A stretch of DNA of 64,000 nt, taken from positions 150,715 through 214,714 of the forward strand of contig NZ_JAKEUQ010000001.1 of NCBI RefSeq assembly GCF_022397955.1. The letters are read 5' to 3'. The stretch comes from Vibrio sp. Isolate32. GTDB lineage: Bacteria > Pseudomonadota > Gammaproteobacteria > Enterobacterales > Vibrionaceae. The notes beneath the pieces are model-generated. The model worked only from the letters and a program-made list of their open reading frames with translations, made no database searches and was not told the origin of the DNA. Of this stretch, positions 19,918 through 29,367 are shown piece after piece; positions within the stretch are counted from its first letter, which is position 1; every line of letters starts with the position of its first letter. The position numbers and the translations under genes are program-made.

Positions 19918-19967
19918 AAACTACGGAAAACATCGCATAAAGCGAACTCTGTAAAGGAAAAGAAAAA

Positions 19968-20201
19968 ATGAGCAACCTCGAAGAACGCGTAAAGAAAATC
20001 ATTGTTGAACAGCTAGGTGTAGACGAAGCTGAAGTTAAAAACGAAGCTTCTTTCGTTGATGACCTAGGTGCAGATTCTCTAGACACAGTTGAGCTAGTAA
20101 TGGCTCTAGAAGAAGAATTCGACACTGAAATCCCAGATGAAGAAGCTGAGAAAATTACTACTGTTCAAGCAGCTATCGATTACGTAACTAGCGCTCAGTA
20201 A
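19968..20201 (+). CDS. acpP: Acyl carrier protein
   Basis: This is the 77-residue acidic helical carrier that holds growing acyl chains on a phosphopantetheine arm. The attachment serine is S37 in the [10 protein letters not shown] motif. A strong purine-rich ribosome site (AAAGGAAAAG) precedes it, and codon use is very biased. It has its own likely promoter and a strong terminator-like hairpin after the stop, so it can be made in excess over its neighbours. Confidence 0.98.
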   Translation: MSNLEERVKKIIVEQLGVDEAEVKNEASFVDDLGADSLDTVELVMALEEEFDTEIPDEEAEKITTVQAAIDYVTSAQ

Positions 20202-20211
20202 TAATCTCTCC

Positions 20212-20240
20212 CAGGCGGTCACCTCGACCGCCTGTGTTTT
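20212..20240 (+). terminator. acpP terminator/attenuator
   Basis: CAGGCGGTC/GACCGCCTG 9-bp GC-rich stem with a 5-nt loop, followed by TGTTTT, between acpP and fabF. Confidence 0.75.
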
Positions 20241-20283
20241 CTCTAACTCATCTATCCTCATCTTATCTCCGGAGTGTAAAATC

Positions 20284-21528
20284 GTGTCCAAGCGTCGTGT
20301 AGTTGTCACTGGCATGGGTATGTTGTCACCGGTAGGCAACACTGTAGAATCTTCTTGGAAAGCCCTGCTAGCTGGTCAAAGTGGTATCGTGAATATCGAG
20401 CATTTTGATGCAACCAATTTCTCAACTCGTTTTGCAGGTCTAGTTAAAGACTTTAACTGCGAAGAGTACATGTCTAAAAAAGATGCTCGTAAAATGGATC
20501 TATTCATCCAGTACGGCGTCGCAGCAGGTGTTCAGGCACTTGATGATTCTGGTCTAACTGTTACTGATGAGAATGCACCACGTATTGGTGTGGCTATCGG
20601 TTCTGGTATCGGTGGTCTTGGTTTGATCGAAGCTGGTCACCAAGCGCTTACTGAAAAAGGCCCTCGTAAAATTAGCCCATTCTTTGTTCCGTCAACGATC
20701 GTCAACATGATTGCTGGTCACATGTCTATCATGCGTGGTCTACGCGGTCCTAACATCGCTATTTCTACTGCATGTACAACTGGCCTACATAACATTGGTC
20801 ACGCGGCACGTATGATTGCATACGGCGATGCTGACGCAATGCTAGCGGGTGGTGCTGAAAAAGCATCTACACCACTAGGTATGGGTGGTTTTGGTGCAGC
20901 TAAAGCACTATCTACTCGAAACGACGAGCCTCAAAAAGCATCTCGTCCATGGGACAAAGGCCGTGATGGCTTCGTTCTTGGTGACGGTGCGGGCATGATG
21001 GTTCTAGAAGAGTACGAACATGCGAAAGCTCGTGGTGCTAAGATTTACTGTGAGCTAGTTGGCTTCGGTATGTCGGGTGACGCTTACCACATGACCTCTC
21101 CAAGTGAAGATGGCTCTGGTGGCGCACTAGCAATGGAAGCGGCTATGCGTGATGCAGGCATTACTGGTGAACAAATCGGTTATGTGAATGCACACGGTAC
21201 ATCGACTCCTGCAGGCGACATAGCAGAAGTTAAGGGCATCAAACGTGCTCTTGGCGAAGCTGGCAGCAAGCAAGTATTGGTTTCTTCGACGAAATCAATG
21301 ACAGGTCACCTTCTAGGTGCCGCTGGTTCTGCTGAAGCTATCATCACGGCTATGTCTCTGGTTGACCAAATTGTTCCACCAACAATCAACCTAGATGATC
21401 CTGAAGAAGGCATAGACATTGACTTAGTACCTCACACCGCACGTAAAGTTAGCAACATGGAATATGCTGCATGTAACTCTTTCGGTTTCGGTGGTACAAA
21501 CGGCTGTTTGATCTTCAAAAAGATTTAA
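20284..21528 (+). CDS. fabF: 3-oxoacyl-ACP synthase II (KAS II)
   Basis: FabF elongates acyl-ACP and controls the temperature response of membrane unsaturation through cis-vaccenate synthesis. The catalytic cysteine is C164 (STACTTG) and the two histidines are in [11 protein letters not shown] and [12 protein letters not shown]. It has 414 residues. The start is GTG, with GGAG upstream; the homologous N-terminus [11 protein letters not shown] begins immediately after it. A long perfect terminator follows. Confidence 0.97.
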   Translation: MSKRRVVVTGMGMLSPVGNTVESSWKALLAGQSGIVNIEHFDATNFSTRFAGLVKDFNCEEYMSKKDARKMDLFIQYGVAAGVQALDDSGLTVTDENAPRIGVAIGSGIGGLGLIEAGHQALTEKGPRKISPFFVPSTIVNMIAGHMSIMRGLRGPNIAISTACTTGLHNIGHAARMIAYGDADAMLAGGAEKASTPLGMGGFGAAKALSTRNDEPQKASRPWDKGRDGFVLGDGAGMMVLEEYEHAKARGAKIYCELVGFGMSGDAYHMTSPSEDGSGGALAMEAAMRDAGITGEQIGYVNAHGTSTPAGDIAEVKGIKRALGEAGSKQVLVSSTKSMTGHLLGAAGSAEAIITAMSLVDQIVPPTINLDDPEEGIDIDLVPHTARKVSNMEYAACNSFGFGGTNGCLIFKKI

Positions 21529-21581
21529 TCATCTTATAAAAGACCTAAACGTCGTAGATAGTCATAATTAGACTTGTTTTT

Positions 21582-21617
21582 AAACGGCTTGATGCTTAGC
21601 ATTGAGCCGTTTCTTTT
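21582..21617 (+). terminator. fabF terminator
   Basis: A ~14-bp stem runs from AAACGGCT to AGCCGTTT, with inner GATGC/GCATT pairing and a 3-nt loop, followed by CTTTTT. It lies inside the longest open frame of pabC and so argues for the downstream pabC start. Confidence 0.85.
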
Positions 21618-21630
21618 TATGGGGAAAAAC

Positions 21631-22473
21631 ATGTTTTGGGTTGACGGAGAAAGCCAGCAAACTATCGACATCTTGGATCGCTCGTTTCAATATGGAGACG
21701 GCTGTTTTACGACTATGCTTGTCCAAAATGGTGAGATCCAGCACTTTCACGACCATCAGTATCGTGTCGATGAATGTCTAAAAGCGTTACGTATTTCTGC
21801 ATTAGATTGGAATGTGGTTAACGCGTGGCTCGATAGTGCAATTCAACACATCCAAAACTGCCACCACGAAAGTGAAAACAAGTCTCATAGTAGAAAAGTC
21901 GGAATAAAGCTGCATGTTAGCCGTGGTGCTGGTGGGAGAGGCTACAGCACCAAGAACATTGCTAAGCCAACGATTACCATTAGTACGTTTGATTACCCAA
22001 GTCATTATAAAGCATGGCAAGACAACGGAGTTGAGCTCGGAGTTTGTCGTCAAGCACTCGGTTTGAGTCCATTGCTTGCAGGTCACAAACATAATAATCG
22101 TTTAGAGCAAGTATTGATGAAGGATGAAATGGACCAGGCTGGTGAAGTCGACGGTTTGGTTCTTGATATCTCAGGCAATGTGATTGAAACCACCATGGCC
22201 AATCTATTTTGGCGTCAAGGTGAGGTCATTTATACTCCGCAGCTTACCCAAAGTGGTGTTGCAGGCGTTATGCGTAAGCAAGTGTTAACGACGCTGAATC
22301 AAACTGAACTTTCCGTTACTATTGGTGACTATTGCTTACCTCAACTCATGCAAGCCGATGAGGTTTTCATCACCAACTCCATTTTAGGGGTTGCCCCTGT
22401 TACCCGTATTAGTGAAACCCAATTCGACATTGGAACGGTTACTCGTAGCCTTCAAGGACAACTAAACTCGTGA
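21631..22473 (+). CDS. pabC: Aminodeoxychorismate lyase
   Basis: PabC is a PLP enzyme that turns 4-amino-4-deoxychorismate into p-aminobenzoate and pyruvate for folate synthesis. The PLP lysine is in GHKHNNRLEQV, matching GIKHLNRLEQV of E. coli. The open frame could begin at a TTG at 21574, but the fabF terminator occupies that stretch, so the ATG at 21631 after GGGG is preferred (280 aa). Its stop overlaps the mltG start by 4 bp. Confidence 0.93.
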   Translation: MFWVDGESQQTIDILDRSFQYGDGCFTTMLVQNGEIQHFHDHQYRVDECLKALRISALDWNVVNAWLDSAIQHIQNCHHESENKSHSRKVGIKLHVSRGAGGRGYSTKNIAKPTITISTFDYPSHYKAWQDNGVELGVCRQALGLSPLLAGHKHNNRLEQVLMKDEMDQAGEVDGLVLDISGNVIETTMANLFWRQGEVIYTPQLTQSGVAGVMRKQVLTTLNQTELSVTIGDYCLPQLMQADEVFITNSILGVAPVTRISETQFDIGTVTRSLQGQLNS

Positions 22474-23486
22474 TCAAAAAGTTATTTATTTTTATTATCT
22501 TGTGCCTCATCGCAGCTGGCGTTGCCGGGTTTTACGTTTACAACCAAGCGCAAGATAACCTGAAACAAGTTATTCAATTAGAAAAGCCGCAGGTAGTTAC
22601 CGTTGCTTCAGGCAGCAGCTTTAACCGCGTGCTGGCTCAGTTAATCAATGAGGGCCTATTTGAGGCATCTCCTTATGAGAAATTAATCCGCAAGCTTCAC
22701 CCTGAGCTTGTTGATGTTAAAGCGGGGACTTTCCTGCTAGAGCCGGGTTTAACGCTTGAGCAAGCGCTACAGGTTCTTGTTGAAGGGAAAGAGCATCAGT
22801 TTACTATCACCTTTGTTGAAGGCAGTCGTTTTGACGAGTGGCTTGTTCAGTTAAAGAACAACGAGTTTATTCAACAAACGCTTGATGGTTTGTCTGAAAA
22901 AGAGATTGCTGAAAAGCTGGGTATTGAAAATGAGAAGCTAGAAGGTCTGTTCTTAGCGGAAACTTACCACTATACCTACGGCACTACAGATTTAGATTTG
23001 CTAAAGCGTGCGCATCGCGATCTCATGAACGTTGTGAACGATGAGTGGGAAAAGAGAGCGGACAAACTGCCTCTTAAGTCACCTTATGAAGCTCTGACTT
23101 TGGCATCTATCATTGAGAAAGAGACTGCCGTTGCTTCAGAGCGTGAGCGCGTGTCATCTGTGTTCGTTAACCGTTTGAACAAGCGTATGCGTCTTCAAAC
23201 GGACCCTACGGTGATTTACGGAATGGGCGATAGCTACGATGGTAACATCCGTAAGAAAGATTTAAGAACCCCAACGCCATACAACACATACACCATGAGT
23301 GGCCTGCCGCCAACACCGATTGCTATGGCGGGTCGAGCGTCAATTAATGCGGCTCTGAACCCAGAAAAGAGCAACTACCTCTATTTTGTCGCGAGTGGCA
23401 CTGGTGGGCATGTATTTTCAAAGAGTTTGGCTGAGCACAACCGTGCAGTACGAGCTTACTTAAAACAATTAAGAAAAAACAAATAA
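22470..23486 (+). CDS. mltG: Endolytic murein transglycosylase MltG
   Basis: MltG (YceG-like) cleaves nascent peptidoglycan glycans and is proposed to set strand length. A single N-terminal membrane helix ([19 protein letters not shown]) anchors a periplasmic LysM-like and YceG catalytic domain. The catalytic glutamate is in [10 protein letters not shown]. The start is GTG overlapping the pabC stop, which implies translational coupling. It has 338 residues. The pabC-mltG-tmk-holB-tatD order is the same as in E. coli. Confidence 0.95.
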   Translation: MIKKLFIFIILCLIAAGVAGFYVYNQAQDNLKQVIQLEKPQVVTVASGSSFNRVLAQLINEGLFEASPYEKLIRKLHPELVDVKAGTFLLEPGLTLEQALQVLVEGKEHQFTITFVEGSRFDEWLVQLKNNEFIQQTLDGLSEKEIAEKLGIENEKLEGLFLAETYHYTYGTTDLDLLKRAHRDLMNVVNDEWEKRADKLPLKSPYEALTLASIIEKETAVASERERVSSVFVNRLNKRMRLQTDPTVIYGMGDSYDGNIRKKDLRTPTPYNTYTMSGLPPTPIAMAGRASINAALNPEKSNYLYFVASGTGGHVFSKSLAEHNRAVRAYLKQLRKNK

Positions 23487-23496
23487 AGAACGAATT

Positions 23497-24129
23497 ATGA
23501 ATCAGTCGAAATTTATCGTGGTTGAAGGCCTTGAAGGTGCGGGTAAAAGTACAGCTATCAATGCTATCGTTGAGACATTGAAATCTTCTGGTGTTGAAGA
23601 GCTCGTAAACACTCGTGAACCTGGCGGTACGGTGTTGGCAGAAAAGATGCGTTCATTGGTTAAAGAAGAGCACGAAGGCGAAAAGCTTCAAGACATGACT
23701 GAGTTACTGCTGATGTATGCTGCACGTGTTCAATTAGTCGAAAACGTGATTAAGCCGGCTTTAGATAGCGGTAAATGGGTATTAGGTGATCGTCATGATA
23801 TGTCTTCTCAAGCGTATCAAGGTGGTGGTCGCCAGATCGCTCGCACGACAATGGAATCATTGAAAGCAACCACGCTAGGCGATTTTAAGCCTGATTTAAC
23901 TCTATACTTGGACTTAGACCCTAGAGTAGGGCTTGAGCGTGCACGTGGCCGTGGTGAGCTAGATAGAATCGAAAAGATGGATATCTCTTTCTTCGATCGC
24001 ACGCGTGAACGTTACCTTGAGATCGCAGCACAAGATGACTCGGTTCTTGTGATCAATGCAGAGCAAGAAATAGAACAAGTAGCCGCGGATATTAAGCAAG
24101 CGCTTAGTTCGTGGCTAGACCAACAGTAG
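23497..24129 (+). CDS. tmk: Thymidylate kinase
   Basis: Tmk phosphorylates dTMP to dTDP. The P-loop [10 protein letters not shown] is at residues 10-19, the DR motif is in [16 protein letters not shown], and the LID region has the Arg-rich form [12 protein letters not shown] of the E. coli type. It has 210 residues. It starts 10 bp after mltG and ends 6 bp before holB, so it is tightly packed in the operon. Confidence 0.97.
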   Translation: MNQSKFIVVEGLEGAGKSTAINAIVETLKSSGVEELVNTREPGGTVLAEKMRSLVKEEHEGEKLQDMTELLLMYAARVQLVENVIKPALDSGKWVLGDRHDMSSQAYQGGGRQIARTTMESLKATTLGDFKPDLTLYLDLDPRVGLERARGRGELDRIEKMDISFFDRTRERYLEIAAQDDSVLVINAEQEIEQVAADIKQALSSWLDQQ

Positions 24130-24135
24130 GTAGCC

Positions 24136-25101
24136 ATGGCGGAAGTGTATTCTTGGCTCACGCCAGTTTGGAGTGAGTGGAAAAAAAACCTCGATGCTGA
24201 GCGTTTTCCGAATTCTGTGATTGTTAATGCGCCGCAAGGGTTGGGCGTTGATGCTCTCATTGGCCAACTTACCGATGCATTAATGTGCACAAACTATGAA
24301 AGTGAGGCGTGTGGTTTTTGCCACAGCTGTGAATTGATGAAATCGGGTAGCCATCCAGATTTTCATGTCATCTCGCCAGAGAAAGAAGGCAAATCGATCA
24401 CGGTTGATCAAGTACGTGCTAGCAATCGCTGGGCTCAAGAATCATCTCAGTTGGGCGGTTTACGCGTTATCTTACTTGAACCTGCTGAGGTGATGAATGA
24501 GTCGGCTTCCAATGCTTTGCTGAAAACTCTCGAAGAGCCATCAAGCCAGTGTATTTTCATTCTGTCGACTCGTAACAGCAATCGCCTAATGCCAACCATC
24601 ATCAGTCGCTGTCAGCAATTCAATGTGGTGAGCCCACAATTGGAAGCGGGCTCAGCATGGCTTGATGGGGAAGTAGGTAAGGCTGTGCCACCGTATATTT
24701 TGGCACTCAACGATAATGCGCCGTTGAAAGCGAAAGCGATGTTTGAAGAAGGCGGTGTAGAGGCTTCCGAGAAAGTATTCGACGGTTTCGTTCATATCGT
24801 CAAAGGCACTCAGCCTGACATGCTTAAGTTCTCGACTGAACTTGCTAAAGATCCTTTGATGCAGCTTGGTTGGTTATGGCACTTACTTTCAGATGTACAG
24901 AAGTTGCATTTCGGTTTGGCAAATAATGCCATGACCCCAAGTGCTAACGCGCTGTGTGAGGTGATGTCTTACCAAAGCGCCTATACTGCAGCACATAAAC
25001 TGTTGATACTGATTGAGCAGTTGAAGCAACACCCTGGGCTCAATACGGAGCTACTCATAATGAATTGGCTGATAGCCACTTGCGAGGAAACATGTTCGTA
25101 G
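24136..25101 (+). CDS. holB: DNA polymerase III subunit delta'
   Basis: HolB is the stator subunit of the clamp loader. It has the AAA+ fold but lacks a working P-loop: the position reads APQGLGVDALIG. The zinc-binding cysteine cluster is present (C-x8-C-x2-C-x2-C around residues 51-65), and the SRC motif (IISRCQQF) of clamp-loader subunits is conserved. It has 321 residues. Its end overlaps the tatD start by 10 bp. Confidence 0.95.
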   Translation: MAEVYSWLTPVWSEWKKNLDAERFPNSVIVNAPQGLGVDALIGQLTDALMCTNYESEACGFCHSCELMKSGSHPDFHVISPEKEGKSITVDQVRASNRWAQESSQLGGLRVILLEPAEVMNESASNALLKTLEEPSSQCIFILSTRNSNRLMPTIISRCQQFNVVSPQLEAGSAWLDGEVGKAVPPYILALNDNAPLKAKAMFEEGGVEASEKVFDGFVHIVKGTQPDMLKFSTELAKDPLMQLGWLWHLLSDVQKLHFGLANNAMTPSANALCEVMSYQSAYTAAHKLLILIEQLKQHPGLNTELLIMNWLIATCEETCS

Positions 25102-25859
25102 ATTCCCACTGTCATTTAGACAAGCTGGATTACCAAGATTTACACACCAGTGTAGAAGATGTCGTTAACAAAGCGAAAGCAGCGAATGTTGACCAACTAC
25201 TTTCTGTGGGTGTGACACTAGATTCGTTTGAAAACATGCTCGAAATGATAGCGCCGTTTGATAACGTTAAAGCGTCTTGTGGCGTCCATCCTCTTGATGT
25301 TGAAAGTGATTTCAGCCTTGAAAGAATGCGTGAATACGCGAGTAACCCTAAAGTGGTTGCGATAGGTGAAACCGGCTTAGATTACCACTATCAACCTGAA
25401 ACTGCGGAATTGCAGCAACTGCGATTCAAACAGCATGTTGAGCTAGCGGTAGAACTGAACAAGCCTTTGATCATTCACACTCGTAATGCGCGTGAAGATA
25501 CGCTTGCGATTCTTCGTGACGGTGGCGCAGAGAAGTGCGGTGGTGTCATCCACTGTTTTACTGAAGATCAGGCGTTTGCTGAAGCGGCTATGGAATTAGG
25601 GTTCTATATTTCAATTTCAGGCATTGTGACCTTTAAGCAAGCAACAGAACTTAAAGAGGTTGTTAAAAACCTACCGTTAGATAGGCTACTAATTGAAACG
25701 GACTCTCCATATTTGGCGCCAATCCCATATCGCGGAAAGCAGAATCAGCCTGCATATGTCGTTGAGGTGGCAGCCTATATTGCGCAGTTGAAGGGCATTT
25801 CGATGAAAGAGGTTGCTGAACAAACGACCAAAAATTACCAGAAACTTTTTTTGCGATAA
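25092..25859 (+). CDS. ycfH: TatD family metal-dependent hydrolase (YcfH-like)
   Basis: TatD-type hydrolases use two metal ions; members act as 3'-5' DNases or D-aminoacyl-tRNA deacylases. Metal ligands are visible in DSHCHLD at the N-terminus, GETGLDYHY, IHTRNA, IHCFT and ETDSPYLAP. The frame opens at 25065, but the family start is MFVDSHCHLD at 25092 (255 aa), overlapping the holB end. A perfect terminator follows. The symbol follows the position after holB in E. coli. Confidence 0.93.
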   Translation: MFVDSHCHLDKLDYQDLHTSVEDVVNKAKAANVDQLLSVGVTLDSFENMLEMIAPFDNVKASCGVHPLDVESDFSLERMREYASNPKVVAIGETGLDYHYQPETAELQQLRFKQHVELAVELNKPLIIHTRNAREDTLAILRDGGAEKCGGVIHCFTEDQAFAEAAMELGFYISISGIVTFKQATELKEVVKNLPLDRLLIETDSPYLAPIPYRGKQNQPAYVVEVAAYIAQLKGISMKEVAEQTTKNYQKLFLR

Positions 25860-25878
25860 AAAATGAACTAAACAAATA

Positions 25879-25902
25879 AAAGGGAGCGAAAGCTCCCTTT
25901 TT
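25879..25902 (+). terminator. Terminator of the pabC-tatD run
   Basis: AAAGGGAGC/GCTCCCTTT 9-bp stem with a stable GAAA tetraloop and a T-run, 19 bp after tatD. Confidence 0.85.
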
Positions 25903-26013
25903 GTGTTTTTGATCACCAAAAAATACGTTTTTTTTAATGTTTACGAATTATGTTGAACTTGGGAGCGTGAATTATAACATTTGTAATTTTGTTACTAAAA
26001 ATAACATTCACTC

Positions 26014-26038
26014 TTATTTTATTTACCCAGTAAAATAA
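26014..26038 (+). promoter_or_regulatory. Candidate Mlc operator upstream of ptsG
   Basis: TTATTTTA and TAAAATAA make a perfect 8-bp inverted repeat with a 9-bp centre. E. coli Mlc operators at ptsG are AT-rich palindromes of similar shape (TTATTTTAC...GTAATAAA). It lies 266 bp before the ptsG ATG. Confidence 0.5.
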
Positions 26039-26197
26039 TAATGACTTTCAAAAATATGATTTAATATCAATGATTTATTTTGTTGTAAACCATTGCATTT
26101 CTAAATTTGACATGTGATCCAAGACGTGTTTTGAAACTAAATTTCGTAAGTCACTAGAAAGTTAGTTCTGCATCAATATATATTTAGCGGCAGAAAA

Positions 26198-26203
26198 TAT
26201 AAT
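26198..26203 (+). promoter_or_regulatory. Possible ptsG -10 box
   Basis: A consensus TATAAT about 100 bp before ptsG gives a leader of about 90 nt, similar to E. coli. No good -35 is visible, which would fit an activator-dependent promoter. The rest of the 25902-26303 gap is AT-rich with no gene that I can support. Confidence 0.4.
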
Positions 26204-26290
26204 GCAATACATGGTTACATTTTCACTGGGTGCTAACATATAGGCTACGGGGGTGTGCCGTTAGAACCCATATAATTATTTTATCTTTAT

Positions 26291-26298
26291 CAGGAGCA
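26291..26298 (+). promoter_or_regulatory. ptsG ribosome site / candidate SgrS target
   Basis: CAGGAGCA just before the ptsG start is identical to the core of the E. coli ptsG site paired by the sRNA SgrS. It contains the Shine-Dalgarno. Confidence 0.45.
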
Positions 26299-26303
26299 TA
26301 AAC

Positions 26304-27800
26304 ATGTTTAAGAACCTTTTTGCTAGCCTGCAAAAAGTTGGTAAGTCTCTGATGCTTCCAGTATCAGTTTTACCAGTTGCGGGTATTTTGCTAGGTGTCG
26401 GTGCAGCAGATCTTTCTTTCATTCCAGAAATTGTTTCAAACTTAATGGAACAAGCCGGTGGTTCAGTATTTGGTCAAATGGGGTTGTTGTTCGCAGTAGG
26501 TGTAGCGCTTGGTTTTACTAACAACGACGGTGTGGCAGCTTTAGCTGCTATCGTTGGTTATGGGATCATGGCCGCAATACTCGCTGTAATGGCTGGTCTA
26601 GATGTTTCGTCTGCTAAGGAAGCAGCGTTGGCAGCTGGTACGAGCTTAGATGACTTAGCCATAATGCTGATCGAAAAACGTTATGATACAGGTGTATTTG
26701 GTGGCATCCTCATCGGCGGTTTGACAGCTTGGGCGTTTAACCGCTTCTTTAGAGTACAACTTCCTGAATACTTGGGTTTTTTCTCTGGTAAGCGTGCGGT
26801 ACCTATTGTAACGGGCTTTCTTGCCATTGCCCTCGCACTAATTCTGTCTGTCGTGTGGCCTCCTGTGGCGGCCGTAATGCAGGCTTTTTCTGATTGGGCT
26901 GTTCACCAAAACCCACAAGTTGCGTTTGGTATTTACGGTGTTGTTGAACGTTCTTTGATTCCATTTGGCCTTCATCACGTTTGGAATGTTCCTTTCTTCT
27001 TCCAAGCTGGTGAATGTATCAATGCTGCTGGCGAAACTCAAAATGGTGTTCTTACTTGTTACCTAGTCGCTGATGATGCGTCTCGTGCAGCGGGCAATGG
27101 CTTCGGTCAGCTAGCTGGTGGTTACATGTTCAAGATGTTTGGTCTACCTGCTGCTGCAATCGCGATTGCACACTCAGCTAAGCCTGAAAACCGTGCCAAA
27201 GTAATGGGTATCATGGCTTCTGCTGCGTTAACTTCATTCCTAACGGGTATCACTGAACCAATCGAATTTTCATTCCTATTTGTTGCTCCAGTACTGTACG
27301 CAATCCACGCTCTACTAGCGGGTTCTGCTTACGTTCTTGCGAACACTCTAGGTTTTGTACACGGTACATCTTTCTCACATGGTCTAATCGACTTCCTAGT
27401 TCTATCTGGCCACGCGTCTAAGATGGGTCTAATGATTGTTTGTGGTATTGCTTACGCTGCAATCTACTACATCGTATTCCGCACTGTGATTAAAGCTCTA
27501 GACCTTAAAACTCCAGGCCGTGAAGACGAGTCAGAAGACGAAGCAGTTGCGACTGGTTCTGAACTTGCTGGTGAGTTAGTTGCTGCATTCGGTGGCAAAG
27601 CGAACATCACTGGTCTTGACGCTTGTATTACTCGTCTACGTGTCGCAGTTGCTGATACAGCAGTTGTTGACCAAGACAAGCTGAAGAAACTAGGCGCTGC
27701 AGGTGTTGTAGTAGTAGCGGGTGGCGTACAAGCTATCTTCGGTACTAAATCTGACAACCTGAAAACAGACATGGATGAGTGGATCCGTAACAACGGTTAA
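26304..27800 (+). CDS. ptsG: PTS glucose transporter subunit IIBC
   Basis: This inner-membrane permease takes up and phosphorylates glucose using phosphate from IIA-Glc. The N-terminal IIC domain has about 8-10 membrane segments (residues 10-400), with the conserved [15 protein letters not shown] motif. A linker ([13 protein letters not shown]) leads to the IIB domain with the phosphorylated cysteine in [10 protein letters not shown]. It has 498 residues and agrees closely with E. coli PtsG. No IIA domain is fused, so it depends on Crr elsewhere. An upstream Mlc-type palindrome and an SgrS-type target point to glucose repression control. Confidence 0.96.
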   Translation: MFKNLFASLQKVGKSLMLPVSVLPVAGILLGVGAADLSFIPEIVSNLMEQAGGSVFGQMGLLFAVGVALGFTNNDGVAALAAIVGYGIMAAILAVMAGLDVSSAKEAALAAGTSLDDLAIMLIEKRYDTGVFGGILIGGLTAWAFNRFFRVQLPEYLGFFSGKRAVPIVTGFLAIALALILSVVWPPVAAVMQAFSDWAVHQNPQVAFGIYGVVERSLIPFGLHHVWNVPFFFQAGECINAAGETQNGVLTCYLVADDASRAAGNGFGQLAGGYMFKMFGLPAAAIAIAHSAKPENRAKVMGIMASAALTSFLTGITEPIEFSFLFVAPVLYAIHALLAGSAYVLANTLGFVHGTSFSHGLIDFLVLSGHASKMGLMIVCGIAYAAIYYIVFRTVIKALDLKTPGREDESEDEAVATGSELAGELVAAFGGKANITGLDACITRLRVAVADTAVVDQDKLKKLGAAGVVVVAGGVQAIFGTKSDNLKTDMDEWIRNNG

Positions 27801-27820
27801 TTCACTGATTCAACAAATTG

Positions 27821-27846
27821 AAAGGAGGCCTAAAGGCCTCTTTTTT
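27821..27846 (+). terminator. ptsG terminator
   Basis: GAGGCC/GGCCTC stem with a TAAA loop and a T6 tail, 20 bp after the ptsG stop. Confidence 0.8.
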
Positions 27847-28019
27847 GTTTTCTACTGTTTCATCAGGCTTATTCTTTTATCTCTCAGTTATTTACCATTT
27901 ATTTGAAACTGTTCACCTATGCTCATCATCTTTGGTGGTCTGCTATCTTTAACTTTATGATGACAAATGGTGTTGGTTTTTAATTAACCTACCGCTTTCT
28001 GAAACAGTTTGAGAATACT

Positions 28020-28424
28020 ATGAAACATCGTTACTTGATTGGCCTTATGTGCGGCAGCCTCACCTCGTTTGCTCATGCTTCTGAAGCTCCTGCGTTAGAA
28101 GTTGGTTTAGCCGTTGACCAAGATCTGAGTGCCGTTGTTGAGTTTGACCAGAAATACCGTGTCACTGTTGGCAATGACGGTGCTGCATTTGATTATATTT
28201 GGAAGCGTGGTCAGTTTGAGACAGAAGCGCCATTGACCTGGTATGTTGGTGCGGGTGCATGGGCAGAGTGGAATGACGGCTTTGGTTTGCGTTTACCGTT
28301 AGGTGTCAAAGTGAACTTCTACGAAGGTTGGAATGCGTACGCACAGCTTCACCCAGAACTCGACATGTACAAAGGCGTTGAACTGCAGCTAGGTGGTGCT
28401 CTGGGCTTAACCTACAAGTTCTAA
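28020..28424 (+). CDS. Small exported beta-rich protein, unknown function
   Basis: I do not recognise this 134-residue protein. It starts with a clear signal peptide (MKHRYLIGLMCGSLTSFAHA, cleavage probably after AHA). The mature part alternates polar and hydrophobic residues with many aromatics and ends in LGLTYKF, a C-terminal phenylalanine typical of outer-membrane beta-strands. That suggests a small barrel or a periplasmic beta-sandwich. It stands alone between ptsG and a convergent outer-membrane protein gene with which it shares a terminator. Confidence 0.7.
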   Translation: MKHRYLIGLMCGSLTSFAHASEAPALEVGLAVDQDLSAVVEFDQKYRVTVGNDGAAFDYIWKRGQFETEAPLTWYVGAGAWAEWNDGFGLRLPLGVKVNFYEGWNAYAQLHPELDMYKGVELQLGGALGLTYKF

Positions 28425-28449
28425 GGTTGAACTTCAAATTAGCTACAGC

Positions 28450-28476
28450 AAAAAGCCAGCGATACGCTGGCTTTTT
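28450..28476. terminator. Shared bidirectional terminator
   Basis: Perfect 12-bp stem AAAAAGCCAGCG/CGCTGGCTTTTT with a 3-nt loop between two convergent envelope-protein genes. Confidence 0.85.
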
Positions 28477-28497
28477 CATTTTTTGATTTATTACTAT

Positions 28498-29091
28498 CTA
28501 GAAAGTAAAACTTAACCCGACATTAGCTTGGAATTGGTTCATCCAGTCGGTATCAAAGCGGATAATACAGTCCTGACCTTTGCTAGGGATGTTACACACA
28601 CCGGATGTGTCGTTATCAACCACCGTACCCAACCAACGAACTTGGGTATTAAGCGCTAAGCGATCGCTCAATTTATACTCTAAGCCGCCAAAGATTGACG
28701 TAGAGAAGCCGTATTTATCTTTCGCCCAATCCACATCGACATATGAGGCGCCAAGGCCTAAGCCTAGGTATCCAGACAATACCGAGGAAGTCGGATAATA
28801 AATGCTACTTTGAAAGTGCAGATATTGGATCGAGGAGCTCAGGTTTAGCGTTTCCAGCTCAGAGCTTTGGTTTGAGTAAAAGAAACCAATACGTCCTTTC
28901 TCAAGTGGTGTCTCAATCGCAAAGGTGTAGTTTTCAGATCCTTTCATGTCATAGGTTTTGCCATCTTGATCTTCGACACTACCACCGCTGGTATAACCAA
29001 CCATCGGAGTAATAATGATCTCCGGCGAGGCATAAACACTCGAAGCCGAGAGAAGCGCAACCAACATCGACATATTTACTTTGTTATTCAT
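28498..29091 (-). CDS. Outer membrane beta-barrel protein, unknown function
   Basis: This 197-residue protein has a signal peptide (MNNKVNMSMLVALLSASSVYA) and a mature part of amphipathic strands ending in NVGLSFTF, so it is probably an 8-stranded OmpA/OmpX-sized barrel. An extracellular-loop pair of cysteines (GVCNIPSKGQDC) could form a disulfide. The frame opens at 29109, but the ATG at 29091 begins the signal peptide properly. No specific family is recognised. It converges on the small exported protein gene. Confidence 0.75.
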   Translation of the reverse strand: MNNKVNMSMLVALLSASSVYASPEIIITPMVGYTSGGSVEDQDGKTYDMKGSENYTFAIETPLEKGRIGFFYSNQSSELETLNLSSSIQYLHFQSSIYYPTSSVLSGYLGLGLGASYVDVDWAKDKYGFSTSIFGGLEYKLSDRLALNTQVRWLGTVVDNDTSGVCNIPSKGQDCIIRFDTDWMNQFQANVGLSFTF

Positions 29092-29236
29092 GAGTATATC
29101 CTTATCCATACACCTACTAATTGTGATGGTTACATCAATATCGTGCGACTAATTTCGACGATTCTTGAAGATACTTCACACACCTGATAGTACTTAAATA
29201 GAGACTCGACAAATTAATAATAAGCCAGAGGTGCCT

Positions 29237-29326
29237 ATGGAACATAATCTGAAAAATGCCCTACAAATTACAGCGTTTATTTACTTCATCATTCTTTCAT
29301 TTGGCTTTATTGCGATTGGTAGTTAA
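29237..29326 (+). CDS. 29-residue single-span membrane peptide
   Basis: ATG at 29237 preceded by AGAGG at 5-bp spacing encodes 29 residues, starting MEHNLKNALQITAF and ending GFIAIGS, before TAA. About 18 of the residues (from ALQITAF to FIAIG) are hydrophobic, enough for one membrane span with a short polar N-terminus. It lies 42 bp before the patatin gene on the same strand and may be co-transcribed. I do not recognise it; the good ribosome site is the main support. Confidence 0.55.
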   Translation: MEHNLKNALQITAFIYFIILSFGFIAIGS

Positions 29327-29367
29327 TACCATTTATTGCGAGGCTGAGTTTTCATACTCAGGGAATA

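Noticed and set aside
25936..26040. 33-codon frame in the ptsG upstream region
   Set aside because: No ribosome site, low-complexity AT-rich content, and it overlaps the candidate Mlc operator.
26113..26128. CRP site upstream of ptsG (TGTGA half)
   Set aside because: Only one half-site is good; the second half reads ACGTG instead of TCACA.
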